64,000 nucleotides of DNA from JAGZEG01 sp963930185 (GCA_963930185.1 CAWVLT010000047.1:1-64000), one strand, 5' to 3'; shown: positions 8,460 to 16,873, counted from the first letter of the stretch. Numbers and translations: made by a program. Notes: a model not told the origin generated them from the letters alone.

Positions 8460-9464
8460 ATGGCTAAGAACAATCCTGACAAGAACCCTGGCATGAACGG
8501 CGACGCGGGCCCCGGTGCAACCGGCGGCGCGGAAAGACGTCTCTCCGAGTCCGCCCGTCAGCTCATGGCCGAGACCGCGTCGCAGATTCGCTCGGACAAG
8601 ATCGCCACTGCGATCTTCGCCGTGGTGGTCGCCGCGGTGTGCCTGGTCGTCATCGTGCTCGTGGGCAGCATCCTAGTGCAGGGCATCCCGCACCTGAGCT
8701 GGAGCTTCCTGACGAGCGACCCCGAGCAGTTCAAGGAGGGTGGCGGCATCGGCCCGGAGATCTTCAACTCGTTCTACATGCTGGTGCTCACCTTGCTCAT
8801 CAGCGTTCCGGTGTCTCTGGGCGCCGCGATCTACCTGTCGGAGTACGCCCCCGACAACAAAGTGACCCATGTGGTGAAGACGCTGATCGAGGCCCTGTCC
8901 TCGCTGCCGTCCATCGTCGTGGGCCTGTTCGGCTTCCTGCTGTTCGTCATCTACTTCGGGTGGAGCTTCTCCATCCTGTCGGGCGTGGTGGCGCTCACGA
9001 TGTTCAACCTGCCCATCCTGGTGCGCGTTATGCAGCAGTCCCTGGAGGCGGTCCCCGACGCGCAGCGCGAGGCGGGGCTTGCCCTGGGCCTGTCGCGGTG
9101 GGAGACCACCATCCGCATCGTGCTGCCGGCCGCCCTGCCTGGCATCATCACGGGCGTGATCCTGTCGGCGGGCCGCGTGTTCGGCGAGGCGGCGGCGCTC
9201 ATCTACACCGCGGGCCAGTCGGCGCCGTCGCTGGACTTCACGAACTTCGACCTGTCCAGCCCGTCGTGCCCCTGGAACCTCATGCGCCCGGCTGAGACGC
9301 TGGCCGTGCACATCTGGAAGATCAACAGCGAGGGCGTCGTGCCCGACCTGGACGCGGTCTCCAACGGAACCGCGGCCGTGCTCATGGTCTGCGTGCTGGC
9401 CTTCAACCTGGGCGCGCGCTTCATCGGCCGCGCGGCCTCCCGCAAGCTCACCGCGGCGGACTAG
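8460..9464 (+). CDS. pstA: Phosphate ABC transporter permease PstA
   Basis: A 334-residue second permease of the phosphate importer, forming the heterodimeric channel with PstC. It has six helices after a hydrophilic ~50-residue N-terminus. The cytosolic EAA loop (AQREAGLALGLSRWETTIRIVL) lies near residues 205-225. The GxIYTAGQSAP and FNLPILVRVMQQSLEAVP segments are family-typical. The start codon ATG 8460 follows the pstC stop by 2 bases. The unit ends at a strong terminator 50 bases later, so pstB cannot be part of this transcript. Confidence 0.94.
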   Translation: MAKNNPDKNPGMNGDAGPGATGGAERRLSESARQLMAETASQIRSDKIATAIFAVVVAAVCLVVIVLVGSILVQGIPHLSWSFLTSDPEQFKEGGGIGPEIFNSFYMLVLTLLISVPVSLGAAIYLSEYAPDNKVTHVVKTLIEALSSLPSIVVGLFGFLLFVIYFGWSFSILSGVVALTMFNLPILVRVMQQSLEAVPDAQREAGLALGLSRWETTIRIVLPAALPGIITGVILSAGRVFGEAAALIYTAGQSAPSLDFTNFDLSSPSCPWNLMRPAETLAVHIWKINSEGVVPDLDAVSNGTAAVLMVCVLAFNLGARFIGRAASRKLTAAD

Positions 9465-9515
9465 CGACCGGGATAGTTCACGGCCCTGCGAAATACGTCG
9501 ACGCCGCGTTTCGGC

Positions 9516-9564
9516 ACGCCGGTAGCCTGCCATGCCCTTGCGGCAGCGGGCTACCGGCGTTTTT
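9516..9564 (+). terminator. Strong terminator after pstCA
   Basis: A perfect 12-bp stem (9516-9527 with 9549-9560) is followed by TTTT. It shows that pstC-pstA is a complete transcription unit. Confidence 0.9.
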
Positions 9565-10065
9565 GCTGGTGCGCGGGCATCGTCTGCTGGCGCATATGAG
9601 GCCGCACCGCGAGCGAGGTAGGGAGAGCCAGTGCCATGGGCCTCTGCGCGGGGCACCATTGCGTGGATCCGAGTCAAATTTGGCAAAAGAAGCCGAGGTT
9701 GTACGATCGGAGGCGCACAGGCGGCGTGCCCTGTTGGCAACCTTGTTGACGATCTGCGGAAAATAGCAGGTAATCAGGGGCGTGGGGAACAAGAAGAGTC
9801 ATCAGCGACAACGTGCCTGCGCAAGAATCGGTGTGAAATCGTACAACCTGGGGGTTTTATGCCAGGGCCAGGCGTTTGGTGCGCAGGTTCGGGTGTGGTT
9901 GGCTTGCGATGACATGGCTGGCGATGGGCCAGATCGATGGACGAGAACGCTGCGGCACCTGCGTCGACTTGTGTCGCTGATGCGCACAAAACGTAAGCTG
10001 CATGCATGGCCAGATCAGGCGCGGATGGAAAAGCAGCAGGTAGATGGGGTGAGACGCCCCGGCTC
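9565..10065. other. Gene-free stretch between pstA and the pstS control region
   Basis: About 500 bases with no ORF that has both a ribosome site and normal codon use. The long frames here run antisense to pstA or pstS. One further GTAAGC core is at 9993. I see no tRNA, no clear hairpin with a T-run and no recognisable gene remnant. A small RNA cannot be excluded. Confidence 0.5.
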
Positions 10066-10131
10066 GTAACGCTGGGCGCAGGCAAGCGCAAGCGGAGTGT
10101 AAGCGCTGATTAGCGCAGCGTAACGTTCGGG
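10066..10131 (+). promoter_or_regulatory. Candidate PHO-box array upstream of pstS
   Basis: GTAACG at 10066, GTAAGC at 10099 (33 bases apart) and GTAACG at 10120 repeat the pattern seen before pstC. A possible -10, TATTCT, lies at 10163-10168, 97 bases from the first copy; before pstC the matching distance is 98. Shared geometry supports a common phosphate-response regulator. Confidence 0.45.
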
Positions 10132-10277
10132 CCACGAGCATCCGCTCGGGCGCTTGAGCGACTATTCTTCGCAGTGAGCATGCCGCGGGGCCCGAAAAAG
10201 CGTCGCGGGAGGCTCGCACGAATTTACGCGCATTGACGACCTTATGTGAAGTCACTCGAAAGAAAGGGACGTTTACC

Positions 10278-11255
10278 ATGCAGGTTATGTCTGAGTCCGT
10301 CTCGCGTCGCTCCTTCCTCGGCCTGGCCGCCGCCGGCGTGGCCGTTGCCGGCCTGGGTGTCATGAGCACCCGTGCGCTCGCCGAGGACGGCGAGGCCGCT
10401 GCCTCCTCCGCCAAGGACGCCTCCTCCGCCAGCGACACCGAGGCCTCCGCGCCCGAGTGGACGAAGACCGAGGTTGCCGAGGGCAGCATCGTCGCGGTTG
10501 GCTCCACTGCCCTGCAGCCCCTGGTCGAGGCTGCTGCCGAGCAGTACATGGAGCAGTACGGCAACGTGCAGATCAGCGTTCAGGGCGGCGGTTCGGGCCA
10601 GGGTCTCTCGCAGGTCTCCCAGGGTGCCGTCCAGATCGGCAACTCCGACCTGTTCGCCGAGGAGAAGGACATCGACCCCTCCAACCTCGTCGACAACAAG
10701 GTGTGCGTCGTGGGCATGGGCCCGGTCGTCAACCCCGACTGTGGCGTGACCGACATCACCATGGAGGACCTCAAGGCCATCTTCCTGGGCAACATCACCA
10801 AGTGGAGCGACCTGGGCGGTGCCGACGAGGACATCGTGGTGATCAACCGCGCCTCCGGTTCGGGTACCCGCGCCACCTTCGAGTCCGCCGTCCTTGACGG
10901 CGAGGCCGCCATGCCCTCGCAGGAGCAGGACTCCTCGGGCACCGTCGCCACCATGGTCGCCGAGACGCCCGGCGCTATCAGCTACCTGGCGTTCTCGTAC
11001 TACGACGACACGATGTGCGCCCTGAAGGTCGACGGCGTGGAGCCCACCGCGGAGAACGTCGAGACCAACGACTGGAAGATCTGGGCCTACGAGCACATGT
11101 ACACCAGCGCCGACGCTGACCAGTGCACCAACGACTTCATCGAGTACATGCTCTCCAACCAGGTGCAGGACGAGCTCGTGGAGCAGCTTGGCTACATCCC
11201 GGTGGCCGGCATGAAGGTGGAGAAGGACGCCGAGGGCAACGTCGTCGAGCTCTAG
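10278..11255 (+). CDS. pstS: Phosphate-binding protein PstS, Tat-exported
   Basis: A 325-residue periplasmic-type solute-binding protein that captures phosphate for PstCA. The N-terminus has a twin-arginine signal (SRRSFLGLAAAG, Arg10-Arg11) with a probable cleavage after ALA near residue 34. Export is therefore by the Tat route, and there is no lipobox. Binding-site segments include GSTALQPL, GGGSGQG, IGNSDLFAEE and INRASGSGTRATFES, which hold the usual phosphate ligands. The start at 10278 has AAAGGGA 8 bases before it. It is separated from pstCA by a terminator and has its own control region. Confidence 0.93.
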   Translation: MQVMSESVSRRSFLGLAAAGVAVAGLGVMSTRALAEDGEAAASSAKDASSASDTEASAPEWTKTEVAEGSIVAVGSTALQPLVEAAAEQYMEQYGNVQISVQGGGSGQGLSQVSQGAVQIGNSDLFAEEKDIDPSNLVDNKVCVVGMGPVVNPDCGVTDITMEDLKAIFLGNITKWSDLGGADEDIVVINRASGSGTRATFESAVLDGEAAMPSQEQDSSGTVATMVAETPGAISYLAFSYYDDTMCALKVDGVEPTAENVETNDWKIWAYEHMYTSADADQCTNDFIEYMLSNQVQDELVEQLGYIPVAGMKVEKDAEGNVVEL

Positions 11256-11327
11256 GCGAGCAGCGCGCTAGGGGGGGATCCCCGGCGCTCCCGACCGCCC
11301 CGTCGCGCCCGAGCGGCGCACCGACAG

Positions 11328-11371
11328 ACCCCGATCGCCCGAATGCCGGGCGGTCGGGGTTGTGCGTTTTC
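11328..11371 (+). terminator. Terminator after pstS
   Basis: A 14-bp stem with one G-U pair (11328-11341 with 11347-11360) is followed by TTGTGCGTTTT. Confidence 0.75.
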
Positions 11372-11597
11372 GCGCCGTTGTGGGCATCGCGTGACCTTGA
11401 GCTTGGCGCGTTTTCAAATCGACGGTGCTGAGCAGCCTGTTTGCCGTCTGACGAGGTCGTGGTCGGGCCGTCGTCAGGGTCGAGGCAGACATAGGGCGCC
11501 CGGATGGCGTAGCCTGACCGTGCGGACGTGCGTCAAGGGAGAGGCGCGCCGGGGCGGGGCACTAGGTGTGGAAACGTCGTGGCACACAAAAACGTGC

Positions 11598-11626
11598 TTG
11601 TTTCCACGCAAGGGGCAGGGTAGAGT
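11598..11626 (+). promoter_or_regulatory. Promoter of the rpsF operon
   Basis: TTGTTT (11598-11603), a 17-base spacer and TAGAGT (11621-11626). An 8-bp inverted repeat, GTGGAAAC at 11568-11575 and GTTTCCAC at 11600-11607, overlaps the -35 and could be an operator. The stretch before it (11372-11567) shows no gene. Confidence 0.6.
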
Positions 11627-11642
11627 TAATCGGTCATTCCCT

Positions 11643-11675
11643 GCTCCGGGCGTATGCCTTCATGAGACCCGGAGC
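11643..11675 (+). ncRNA. Candidate S6:S18 ribosomal leader
   Basis: An 8-bp stem (GCTCCGGG 11643-11650 with CCCGGAGC 11668-11675) encloses a 17-base loop just upstream of the rpsF ribosome site. In many bacteria a leader at this position mimics the 16S site bound by the S6:S18 pair and represses the operon. Position and gene order fit; a covariance-model hit is not shown. Confidence 0.4.
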
Positions 11676-11701
11676 CACTTTAGCCCAGAGGAGGTGACAT
11701 C

Positions 11702-12001
11702 ATGAAGGCTTACGAACTGCTGTTCTTTGTGAACCCGTCCATCACCGACGAGGCTCGCGCTGGCGTTATGAAGAGGATCGACACCGCCATTACCGAGAAC
11801 GGTGGCGTCATCGATGACGTCGATTCCTGGGGCAAGCGCAAGCTTGCTTTCCCGATCGACAAGCTCACCGAGGGCGACTACACCCTGATCAACTTCCACA
11901 CCGAGCCGACTTCCATCGCCGAGCTGGACCGCATCCTGCGCATTTCCGACGACGTGATCCGTCACATGATCGTTCGTCGCGACGACAAGGACGCGGCGTA
12001 A
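11702..12001 (+). CDS. rpsF: 30S ribosomal protein S6
   Basis: A 99-residue S6 protein binding the central domain of 16S rRNA with S18. It opens with the typical MKAYELLFFVNP strand and has the WGKRKLAFPIDKLTEGDY and HMIVRRDD segments. GAGGAGG ends 8 bases before the ATG. It is the first gene of the conserved rpsF-ssb-rpsR cluster. Length is normal for the family, without an acidic tail. Confidence 0.98.
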   Translation: MKAYELLFFVNPSITDEARAGVMKRIDTAITENGGVIDDVDSWGKRKLAFPIDKLTEGDYTLINFHTEPTSIAELDRILRISDDVIRHMIVRRDDKDAA

Positions 12002-12050
12002 AGCACGCCGCGCCTTGTGCGCGGCAATGGCGTAAGGAGCTGTGGGACGA

Positions 12051-12539
12051 ATGAGCAACATCAACCGAGTCATCATAAGCGGACGTCTTACGCGCGACCC
12101 CGAGGTGCGCGCGACGGCTGGCGGCACCACGGTCATGGGCCTTGGCGTCGCCGTGAACGAGCGCCGTCGCAACCAGCAGACCGGCCAGTGGGAGGACTAC
12201 ACCAACTACATCGACTGCACCATGTTCGGGAACAGGGCAGAGTCCCTGTCCCACATCCTCACCAAGGGGATGCTCGTGTGCATCGAGGGTCGTCTTCGCT
12301 GGTCGAGCTGGGAGAGCAACGGGCAGAAGCGCAGCAAGATCGAGGTCATCGTTGACGAGGTCGAATTGCCCTCGCGCCCGCAGGGCACGGCCCAGGGTGG
12401 CGGCTACGGGTATGGCGACCAGGGTGGCGCTCCCATGCAGGGAGGCTACGCCCCGCAGCCTGCGGCGCCCTCGTACGGCGCTGCGCCCGTGCAGCAGCCG
12501 CCCATCGATCAGACTTATGACGACGAGATTCCCTTCTAG
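12051..12539 (+). CDS. ssb: Single-stranded DNA-binding protein
   Basis: A 162-residue SSB. The N-terminal ~110 residues form the OB-fold, with MSNINRVIISGRLTRDPEVR and the WEDYTNYIDCTMFGNRAE segments. A Gly/Pro/Gln-rich linker follows. The C-terminal DDEIPF tip is the acidic peptide that recruits replication and repair partners. The ATG at 12051 follows AAGGAG (12034-12039). It sits between rpsF and rpsR as in most Gram-positive bacteria. Confidence 0.97.
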   Translation: MSNINRVIISGRLTRDPEVRATAGGTTVMGLGVAVNERRRNQQTGQWEDYTNYIDCTMFGNRAESLSHILTKGMLVCIEGRLRWSSWESNGQKRSKIEVIVDEVELPSRPQGTAQGGGYGYGDQGGAPMQGGYAPQPAAPSYGAAPVQQPPIDQTYDDEIPF

Positions 12540-12592
12540 GAGTCGCGTCGAACACCCAGTCCCGCAAACATGCGGAAGGAGGTTTGCACATC

Positions 12593-12853
12593 ATGGCTAC
12601 AGAGTACGTACGTCAGCCTCACAAGAAGGCCTGCCAGCTCTGCAAGGACCACGTCGAGTTCATCGACTACAAGGACGTGCAGCTGCTGCGCAAGTACATG
12701 ACTGATCGCGGCAAGATCAAGCCGCGTCGCGTGACCGGCGCCTGCCGCCAGCACCAGCACGAGATGGCCATGGCCATCAAGCGCGCTCGCGAGATGGCTC
12801 TGGTTCCCTACACGGTGACCGTCGTGAGCGGCAGCCGCGAGCGTCGAGGCTAA
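12593..12853 (+). CDS. rpsR: 30S ribosomal protein S18
   Basis: An 86-residue S18 that binds 16S rRNA together with S6. Typical segments are the CQLC...FIDYKDVQLLRKYMTDRGKIKPRRVTGAC region and an ARE-type basic C-terminus. The Cys-x2-Cys and a later Cys could form the zinc-binding C+ form of S18. GGAAGGAGG lies about 10 bases before ATG 12593. The next gene follows in 9 bases. Confidence 0.97.
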   Translation: MATEYVRQPHKKACQLCKDHVEFIDYKDVQLLRKYMTDRGKIKPRRVTGACRQHQHEMAMAIKRAREMALVPYTVTVVSGSRERRG

Positions 12854-12862
12854 CGAAGGACC

Positions 12863-13873
12863 ATGAGCGAGGACTCGACAGACATCGAACTGCTTCGTGG
12901 CGAGGGGCGCAAGCCGGCCTGGCCGGCACGCCCGGCGCTCGAAGTCGCCCTGTGTGTCATAGGCTCGCTCCTTTCGGCCTTCATAGGGCCGCTTGGAACT
13001 GCGCTGATGGTTGCCGGCATCTACCTGCTGGGTAGGCCCGAGGAGAACAAGGCGTGGCTCGGGGCGCTGGGATGCGTCATCCCCTGCGCGATCCTGTCCA
13101 TCGTGTCTTGGGTCAACCTCGGCTCGCTGGCACTGCCCCCCGTCATCTGCGCCGTGGTCATGGGGCTGTTCCTGCCAGGGCATGTCGGCATCAGCACGGT
13201 GTGCGCTTGCATCGTGGGGACATGCGCCATGACGATGGGCATCGACGCGGCGCTGCTCGCCGCGTGGGGGTCCAACTTGCTGGACTACGTGATGAGCGTG
13301 TTCGACGAGATGGGCCAGCAGATGTCGCTGGTGGCCGGGCAGCCGGGGGGAGTCGTCCTCTCGGCCGCCATGGAGCAGAGCATCGAGCTCATGAGGACCA
13401 TCTGGCCGCTGATCTACCTAGGTCAGGCGGCGGTGACGGTCATCGCGGGGCTCGTTGCGCTGGCCATCGCACGGCGCGAGTCGCCGCGTCGTCTCTACGA
13501 GGCGTTCGTGCGCTACGACATGCCCCTGTGGGGCATGGTTCTCATCGTGGCGTGCGCGGCTTGTTGGGCGGCGGCGCAGTACCTCCCCTCGTGGTCGGCC
13601 GCTCTTATGAGCGCCGCCACCTGCCTGTTCATGTGCCTGCGGGTGCTGTACTTTCTGCAGGGCCTCGCAGTGGCGATGAGCCTGATGGACGCGCATGGGT
13701 TCGGACCCGTCGCGCGGATTCTCATCATCGTGCTGCTGCTCATGCTCGAAAGCGCGCTGTACGTGGTGTGCGTGATCGGCGCCGTGGACGTCTTCGCGAA
13801 CTTCCGGAGGCTTCCAAGGCATACCAAGGTGGTGCAGGCAACGGCCATCGACGACGGGGAGTCGAAGCAGTAG
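12863..13873 (+). CDS. DUF2232 (YybS-like) membrane protein
   Basis: A 336-residue integral membrane protein with about eight hydrophobic helices and short loops. Its place between rpsR and rplI is the position of yybS in Firmicutes, and the helix pattern agrees, so I assign it to the YybS/DUF2232 family of unknown function, which has been suggested to be transporter-like. The c-di-AMP phosphodiesterase gene gdpP, which often follows yybS, is absent here. GAAGGA precedes the ATG at 12863. The last helix is followed by a short basic and charged tail. Confidence 0.75.
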   Translation: MSEDSTDIELLRGEGRKPAWPARPALEVALCVIGSLLSAFIGPLGTALMVAGIYLLGRPEENKAWLGALGCVIPCAILSIVSWVNLGSLALPPVICAVVMGLFLPGHVGISTVCACIVGTCAMTMGIDAALLAAWGSNLLDYVMSVFDEMGQQMSLVAGQPGGVVLSAAMEQSIELMRTIWPLIYLGQAAVTVIAGLVALAIARRESPRRLYEAFVRYDMPLWGMVLIVACAACWAAAQYLPSWSAALMSAATCLFMCLRVLYFLQGLAVAMSLMDAHGFGPVARILIIVLLLMLESALYVVCVIGAVDVFANFRRLPRHTKVVQATAIDDGESKQ

Positions 13874-13926
13874 ACGATGTCGGTCGGGGAGACTCGGCCA
13901 TGATCTCCAAGTGAGGAGTGTCAACA

Positions 13927-14475
13927 ATGAAGGTCATTCTCTTGGACGAGCTGAGGGGGAAGGGCGGCGAAGGCGACGTCATCGAGGTCGCCGACGGCTT
14001 TGCCAACAACTGGCTCTTCCCTCAGAAGATCGCCATTCGCGCGACGGAGGGCAACCTCAAGCAGCTTGAGCAGCGCCGTCGCAGCATTCAGAAGCGCGAG
14101 GAGGTGCGTCTGGCCAACGCCAACGCCCTCAAGGAGCAGATCGACGGCAAGTCCGTGCGCATCGAGTCCAAGGTGGGCGACGAGGGCCAGCTCTTCGGCT
14201 CCGTCACCAGCGTCATGGTCGCCGATGCCGTCATGGCCCAGCTGAACGTCGAGATCGATCGCAAGCGCGTCGTCCTCAACCAGCCCATCAAGACGGTGGG
14301 CGCCCACATCGTGCCCGTGTCGCTGTACCGCGACATCGTGGCCAACGTCGTGGTCGAGGTCAATGACGCCGCTGGCTTCGCCGCCATCGACGCCGCCAGC
14401 GCTCCTGCCGAGGAGGAGGCCGCCGAGGAGGCGCCTGCTACCGAGGAGGCCGCTGCCGAGGAGGACGCCGAGTAG
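13927..14475 (+). CDS. rplI: 50S ribosomal protein L9
   Basis: A 182-residue L9. The N-terminal rRNA-binding domain has MKVILLDELRGKGGEGDVIEVADGFANNWL, the long connecting helix spans residues ~40-75, and the C-terminal domain spans ~80-148. An extra tail of ~35 residues is almost only Ala, Glu, Pro and Thr, longer than the usual ~150-residue protein. The start at 13927 has GAGGAG just upstream. A strong terminator follows. Confidence 0.97.
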   Translation: MKVILLDELRGKGGEGDVIEVADGFANNWLFPQKIAIRATEGNLKQLEQRRRSIQKREEVRLANANALKEQIDGKSVRIESKVGDEGQLFGSVTSVMVADAVMAQLNVEIDRKRVVLNQPIKTVGAHIVPVSLYRDIVANVVVEVNDAAGFAAIDAASAPAEEEAAEEAPATEEAAAEEDAE

Positions 14476-14516
14476 GCGCAAGATCCGACGCACGTCGTGA
14501 TCGAGGCTGTGATCGA

Positions 14517-14545
14517 GGGCCCGGGAGCAATCCCGGGCCCTTTTT
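14517..14545 (+). terminator. Terminator after rplI
   Basis: A perfect 10-bp stem (14517-14526 with 14531-14540), a GCAA loop, then TTTTT. It separates the ribosomal protein genes from dnaB. Confidence 0.95.
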
Positions 14546-14682
14546 GTGTCATGGCCCGCCTCGTGCTTCGGTTTCTGCGATTGTCTGTCAGAAAGCCGAC
14601 AGGTGTCCGATGACCCTGATTTTGTCAGGCATAGGCGATAGAATGGCGGGGCAACGAGCACGTCACGAAAGGAAGGCCGCAC

Positions 14683-16065
14683 ATGGACATGAACGAGCCG
14701 GATCCTCGCCTCACGGGCGGCAACCCGCTGCCCCAGAACACCGACGCCGAGGCGGCGGTGCTCGCCGCGGCCATCCTCTCCTCGGAGGTCGTACCCGAGA
14801 TCGCCTCCATGCTCGTGCCCGATGACTTCTACCGGCCGGCGCATCGCACGGTCTACGCGGCCATCGTCGAGCTGTTCCGCCGCGACATCCCCATCGACCA
14901 GCTGTCTCTGGCTGACTACCTGGAGCGCTCCGGCGAGATCCAGCTCGTGGGCGGCAAGGGGTTCATCATCGACCTCGCCAACAACTCGTTTGCCCTGGTG
15001 AACTGGCGCCAGCACGCACGCATCGTCAAGCGCTGCTCCACGCTGCGTGCCATCATTGCAGCCTCGACGGGCATCACCGCCCTAGCCTTTGACGCACCGC
15101 CCGACGACATCGAGAGCATCGTGGAGCGCTCCGAGGCCATGCTTTTGTCGGTCACCGACAAAGAGGTGGAGAGCGCCTCGCGCCCGCTGGGCGACTTCGT
15201 GATGGAGGCGTTCAACGAGATCGAGTCCATCGCCAAGGGCGGGGCCCACATCGCCGGCATCGCAACCGGCTTCACCGAGCTCGACAAGATCTTGCTGGGC
15301 CTGCGCCCCGGCACCATGCACATCATCGGTGCCCGACCCGGCGTGGGCAAGACGGCGTTTGCCCTCTCGCTTGCGCTCAACGTGGCCAAGGCCGGCTCGC
15401 CGGTGGTCTTCTTCTCCCTGGAGATGTCGGGTTCGGAGATCGCGACGCGCCTTCTGTGCGGCGAGGCGGGCATCTCGAGCGAGGACGTGCGTTCGGGCAA
15501 CATCATGCCAGAGATGTGGCCCGCGCTCATCGAGGCGAGCGACACACTGGCGTCTCTGGACTTCACGGTGGACGACACCGCAGGCACCAACGTCATCGAG
15601 ATCCGCACCAAGGCACGCCGCCTTCTGCATGGTAAGACCGGCGGCCTCATCATCGTGGACTACCTGCAGCTCATCAACCCGGTGAGCACCGGCCGTGAGA
15701 AGAACCGCACCAACGAGGTCGGCGAGATGTCGCGCGCCCTGAAGGTCTTGGCCAAAGATCTGGGCGTGCCGGTCATCGCCCTGTCGCAGCTCTCCCGCGA
15801 GGTCGACCGCCGCCCTGACAAGCGCCCCGTGCTGGCTGACCTGCGTGAGTCGGGCTCCATCGAGCAGGACGCCGACACCGTCATGTTCATTGACCGCTCC
15901 CTCACCGAGGACGAGGCCAACGACGAGAAGCACGACCGCCCCCCGCTGGGCACGGCCAACATCATCGTGGCCAAGAACCGTGCGGGCCGCTCGGGCGTGG
16001 ACGTGCCGCTGGTGTTCCTGGCCGACCGCACGGCCTTCCGCAACATGTCGCGCAGCGAGGGGTAG
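14683..16065 (+). CDS. dnaB: Replicative DNA helicase DnaB
   Basis: A 460-residue hexameric helicase that unwinds DNA at the replication fork. The N-terminal primase-interaction domain covers residues 15-120. The RecA-like domain has Walker A GARPGVGKTAF near 216, a Walker B stretch LIIVDYLQL, and the DLRESGSIEQDADTVMF region. No intein or insertion is seen. AAAGGAAGG precedes ATG 14683. Upstream, TAGAAT at 14639-14644 is a likely -10, and two small palindromes (14585-14602 and 14615-14629) lie in the promoter zone; their role is unknown. Confidence 0.97.
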   Translation: MDMNEPDPRLTGGNPLPQNTDAEAAVLAAAILSSEVVPEIASMLVPDDFYRPAHRTVYAAIVELFRRDIPIDQLSLADYLERSGEIQLVGGKGFIIDLANNSFALVNWRQHARIVKRCSTLRAIIAASTGITALAFDAPPDDIESIVERSEAMLLSVTDKEVESASRPLGDFVMEAFNEIESIAKGGAHIAGIATGFTELDKILLGLRPGTMHIIGARPGVGKTAFALSLALNVAKAGSPVVFFSLEMSGSEIATRLLCGEAGISSEDVRSGNIMPEMWPALIEASDTLASLDFTVDDTAGTNVIEIRTKARRLLHGKTGGLIIVDYLQLINPVSTGREKNRTNEVGEMSRALKVLAKDLGVPVIALSQLSREVDRRPDKRPVLADLRESGSIEQDADTVMFIDRSLTEDEANDEKHDRPPLGTANIIVAKNRAGRSGVDVPLVFLADRTAFRNMSRSEG

Positions 16066-16104
16066 GGCTTTCTCTGTCAGACTGCTTGCGTCCACGACGT
16101 GGGG

Positions 16105-16147
16105 GTATCAAAACGATACGGGAATGTGATATGATATCCCCAGTATC
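16105..16147 (+). promoter_or_regulatory. Promoter and inverted repeats before the Panacea gene
   Basis: GTATC/GATAC inverted repeats (16105-16109 with 16115-16119), another GATATC at 16133 and GTATC at 16143 surround a TATGAT -10-like box (16130-16135). Repeats over a promoter suggest autoregulation, as is usual for antitoxin genes. Confidence 0.4.
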
Positions 16148-16177
16148 GTACATTTGTTCGATCGTAGGAGGTGCTTC

Positions 16178-16711
16178 ATGCCTCGCGCAGTCGATGTTGC
16201 GTCATACATATTGAACGAACGGGGCAGGTTCGGCGGCTATCAGCTGCAGAAGCTTCTCTATTATTGCCAAGCATGGTGTCTGGTTACGCAGGACCGCCCT
16301 TTGTTCCCGGAGGAGATTCGCGCATGGGACCACGGGCCTGTCGTGTTCGAGGTTGCGCGCGCACATCGTGGGCGCAGGTCGGTGGTGGCAGCTGACATTG
16401 ACGGCGATCCCCAGGCCCTGGCTGCCGAGGATGAGGTGCTCGTAGACGCTGTCCTCGAGTCATATGCGGTTCTGAGCGGTGACGAGCTCGCCCAGCTCTC
16501 CCATAGTGAAGATCCTTGGGCTCATGCATACAATGGAGAGTCGGGGATAGTCTCTGCCACAATCCCCTTGGAAGACATCCAAGTATACTATGCAGGTCTT
16601 ATGGCCGGTGACGCCGCCATTGCCCGGCAGCACCATGTTCCACACTTTTCTGTGGCGCCACGCATCATCGTGAGCGATGAGGACTTCTCCGTTCTCTCGG
16701 ACATGCTTTAG
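16178..16711 (+). CDS. Panacea-domain (DUF4065, SocA-like) antitoxin
   Basis: A 177-residue protein of the Panacea/DUF4065 family. Family features are DVASYILNERGR, LQKLLYYCQAWCLV, EEIRAWDHGPVVFEV and the later LSHSEDPWAHAY. Such proteins serve as antitoxins or proteolysis adaptors (SocA) that neutralise many unrelated toxins. TAGGAGGTG lies before ATG 16178. The frame just downstream, where the toxin would be expected, is a broken 48-codon remnant. Lower GC than the neighbouring dnaB and purA suggests acquisition. Confidence 0.82.
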   Translation: MPRAVDVASYILNERGRFGGYQLQKLLYYCQAWCLVTQDRPLFPEEIRAWDHGPVVFEVARAHRGRRSVVAADIDGDPQALAAEDEVLVDAVLESYAVLSGDELAQLSHSEDPWAHAYNGESGIVSATIPLEDIQVYYAGLMAGDAAIARQHHVPHFSVAPRIIVSDEDFSVLSDML

Positions 16712-16726
16712 GCTCGCTATGTGTGA

Positions 16727-16873
16727 AAACTCCCAGAGCCATCAGGACTTGCGTCTTGGTATGCGCGTCATGAGTTTCGCCCGCTCAAAGATAATCCCCT
16801 GCGCATGGTGCTGCCAATGAAAGACGCCCGCGCACTGGTGAAACGACTGGGAGAAGACTACTTCAAATTCTAA
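16727..16873 (+). pseudogene. Remnant of a coding sequence after the Panacea gene
   Basis: An open frame without a start codon of its own ends at TAA 16871-16873. Its 48 codons look coding (segments SWYARHEFRPLKDNPLRMV and MKDARALVKRLGEDYFKF). An ATG at 16719 opens a different frame that stops after ~33 codons, so a frameshift or deletion may have destroyed a small gene. It may be the lost toxin partner; the product is not recognised. Confidence 0.45.

Noticed and set aside
9857..10564. 235-codon minus-strand frame covering the pstS leader
   Set aside because: It runs into the pstS signal-peptide region as antisense and has no recognisable domain or ribosome site.
16719..16820. Small intact toxin starting at ATG 16719
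   Set aside because: The frame stops after ~33 codons, has no ribosome site, and the coding-like signal continues in another frame, so a broken gene fits better.
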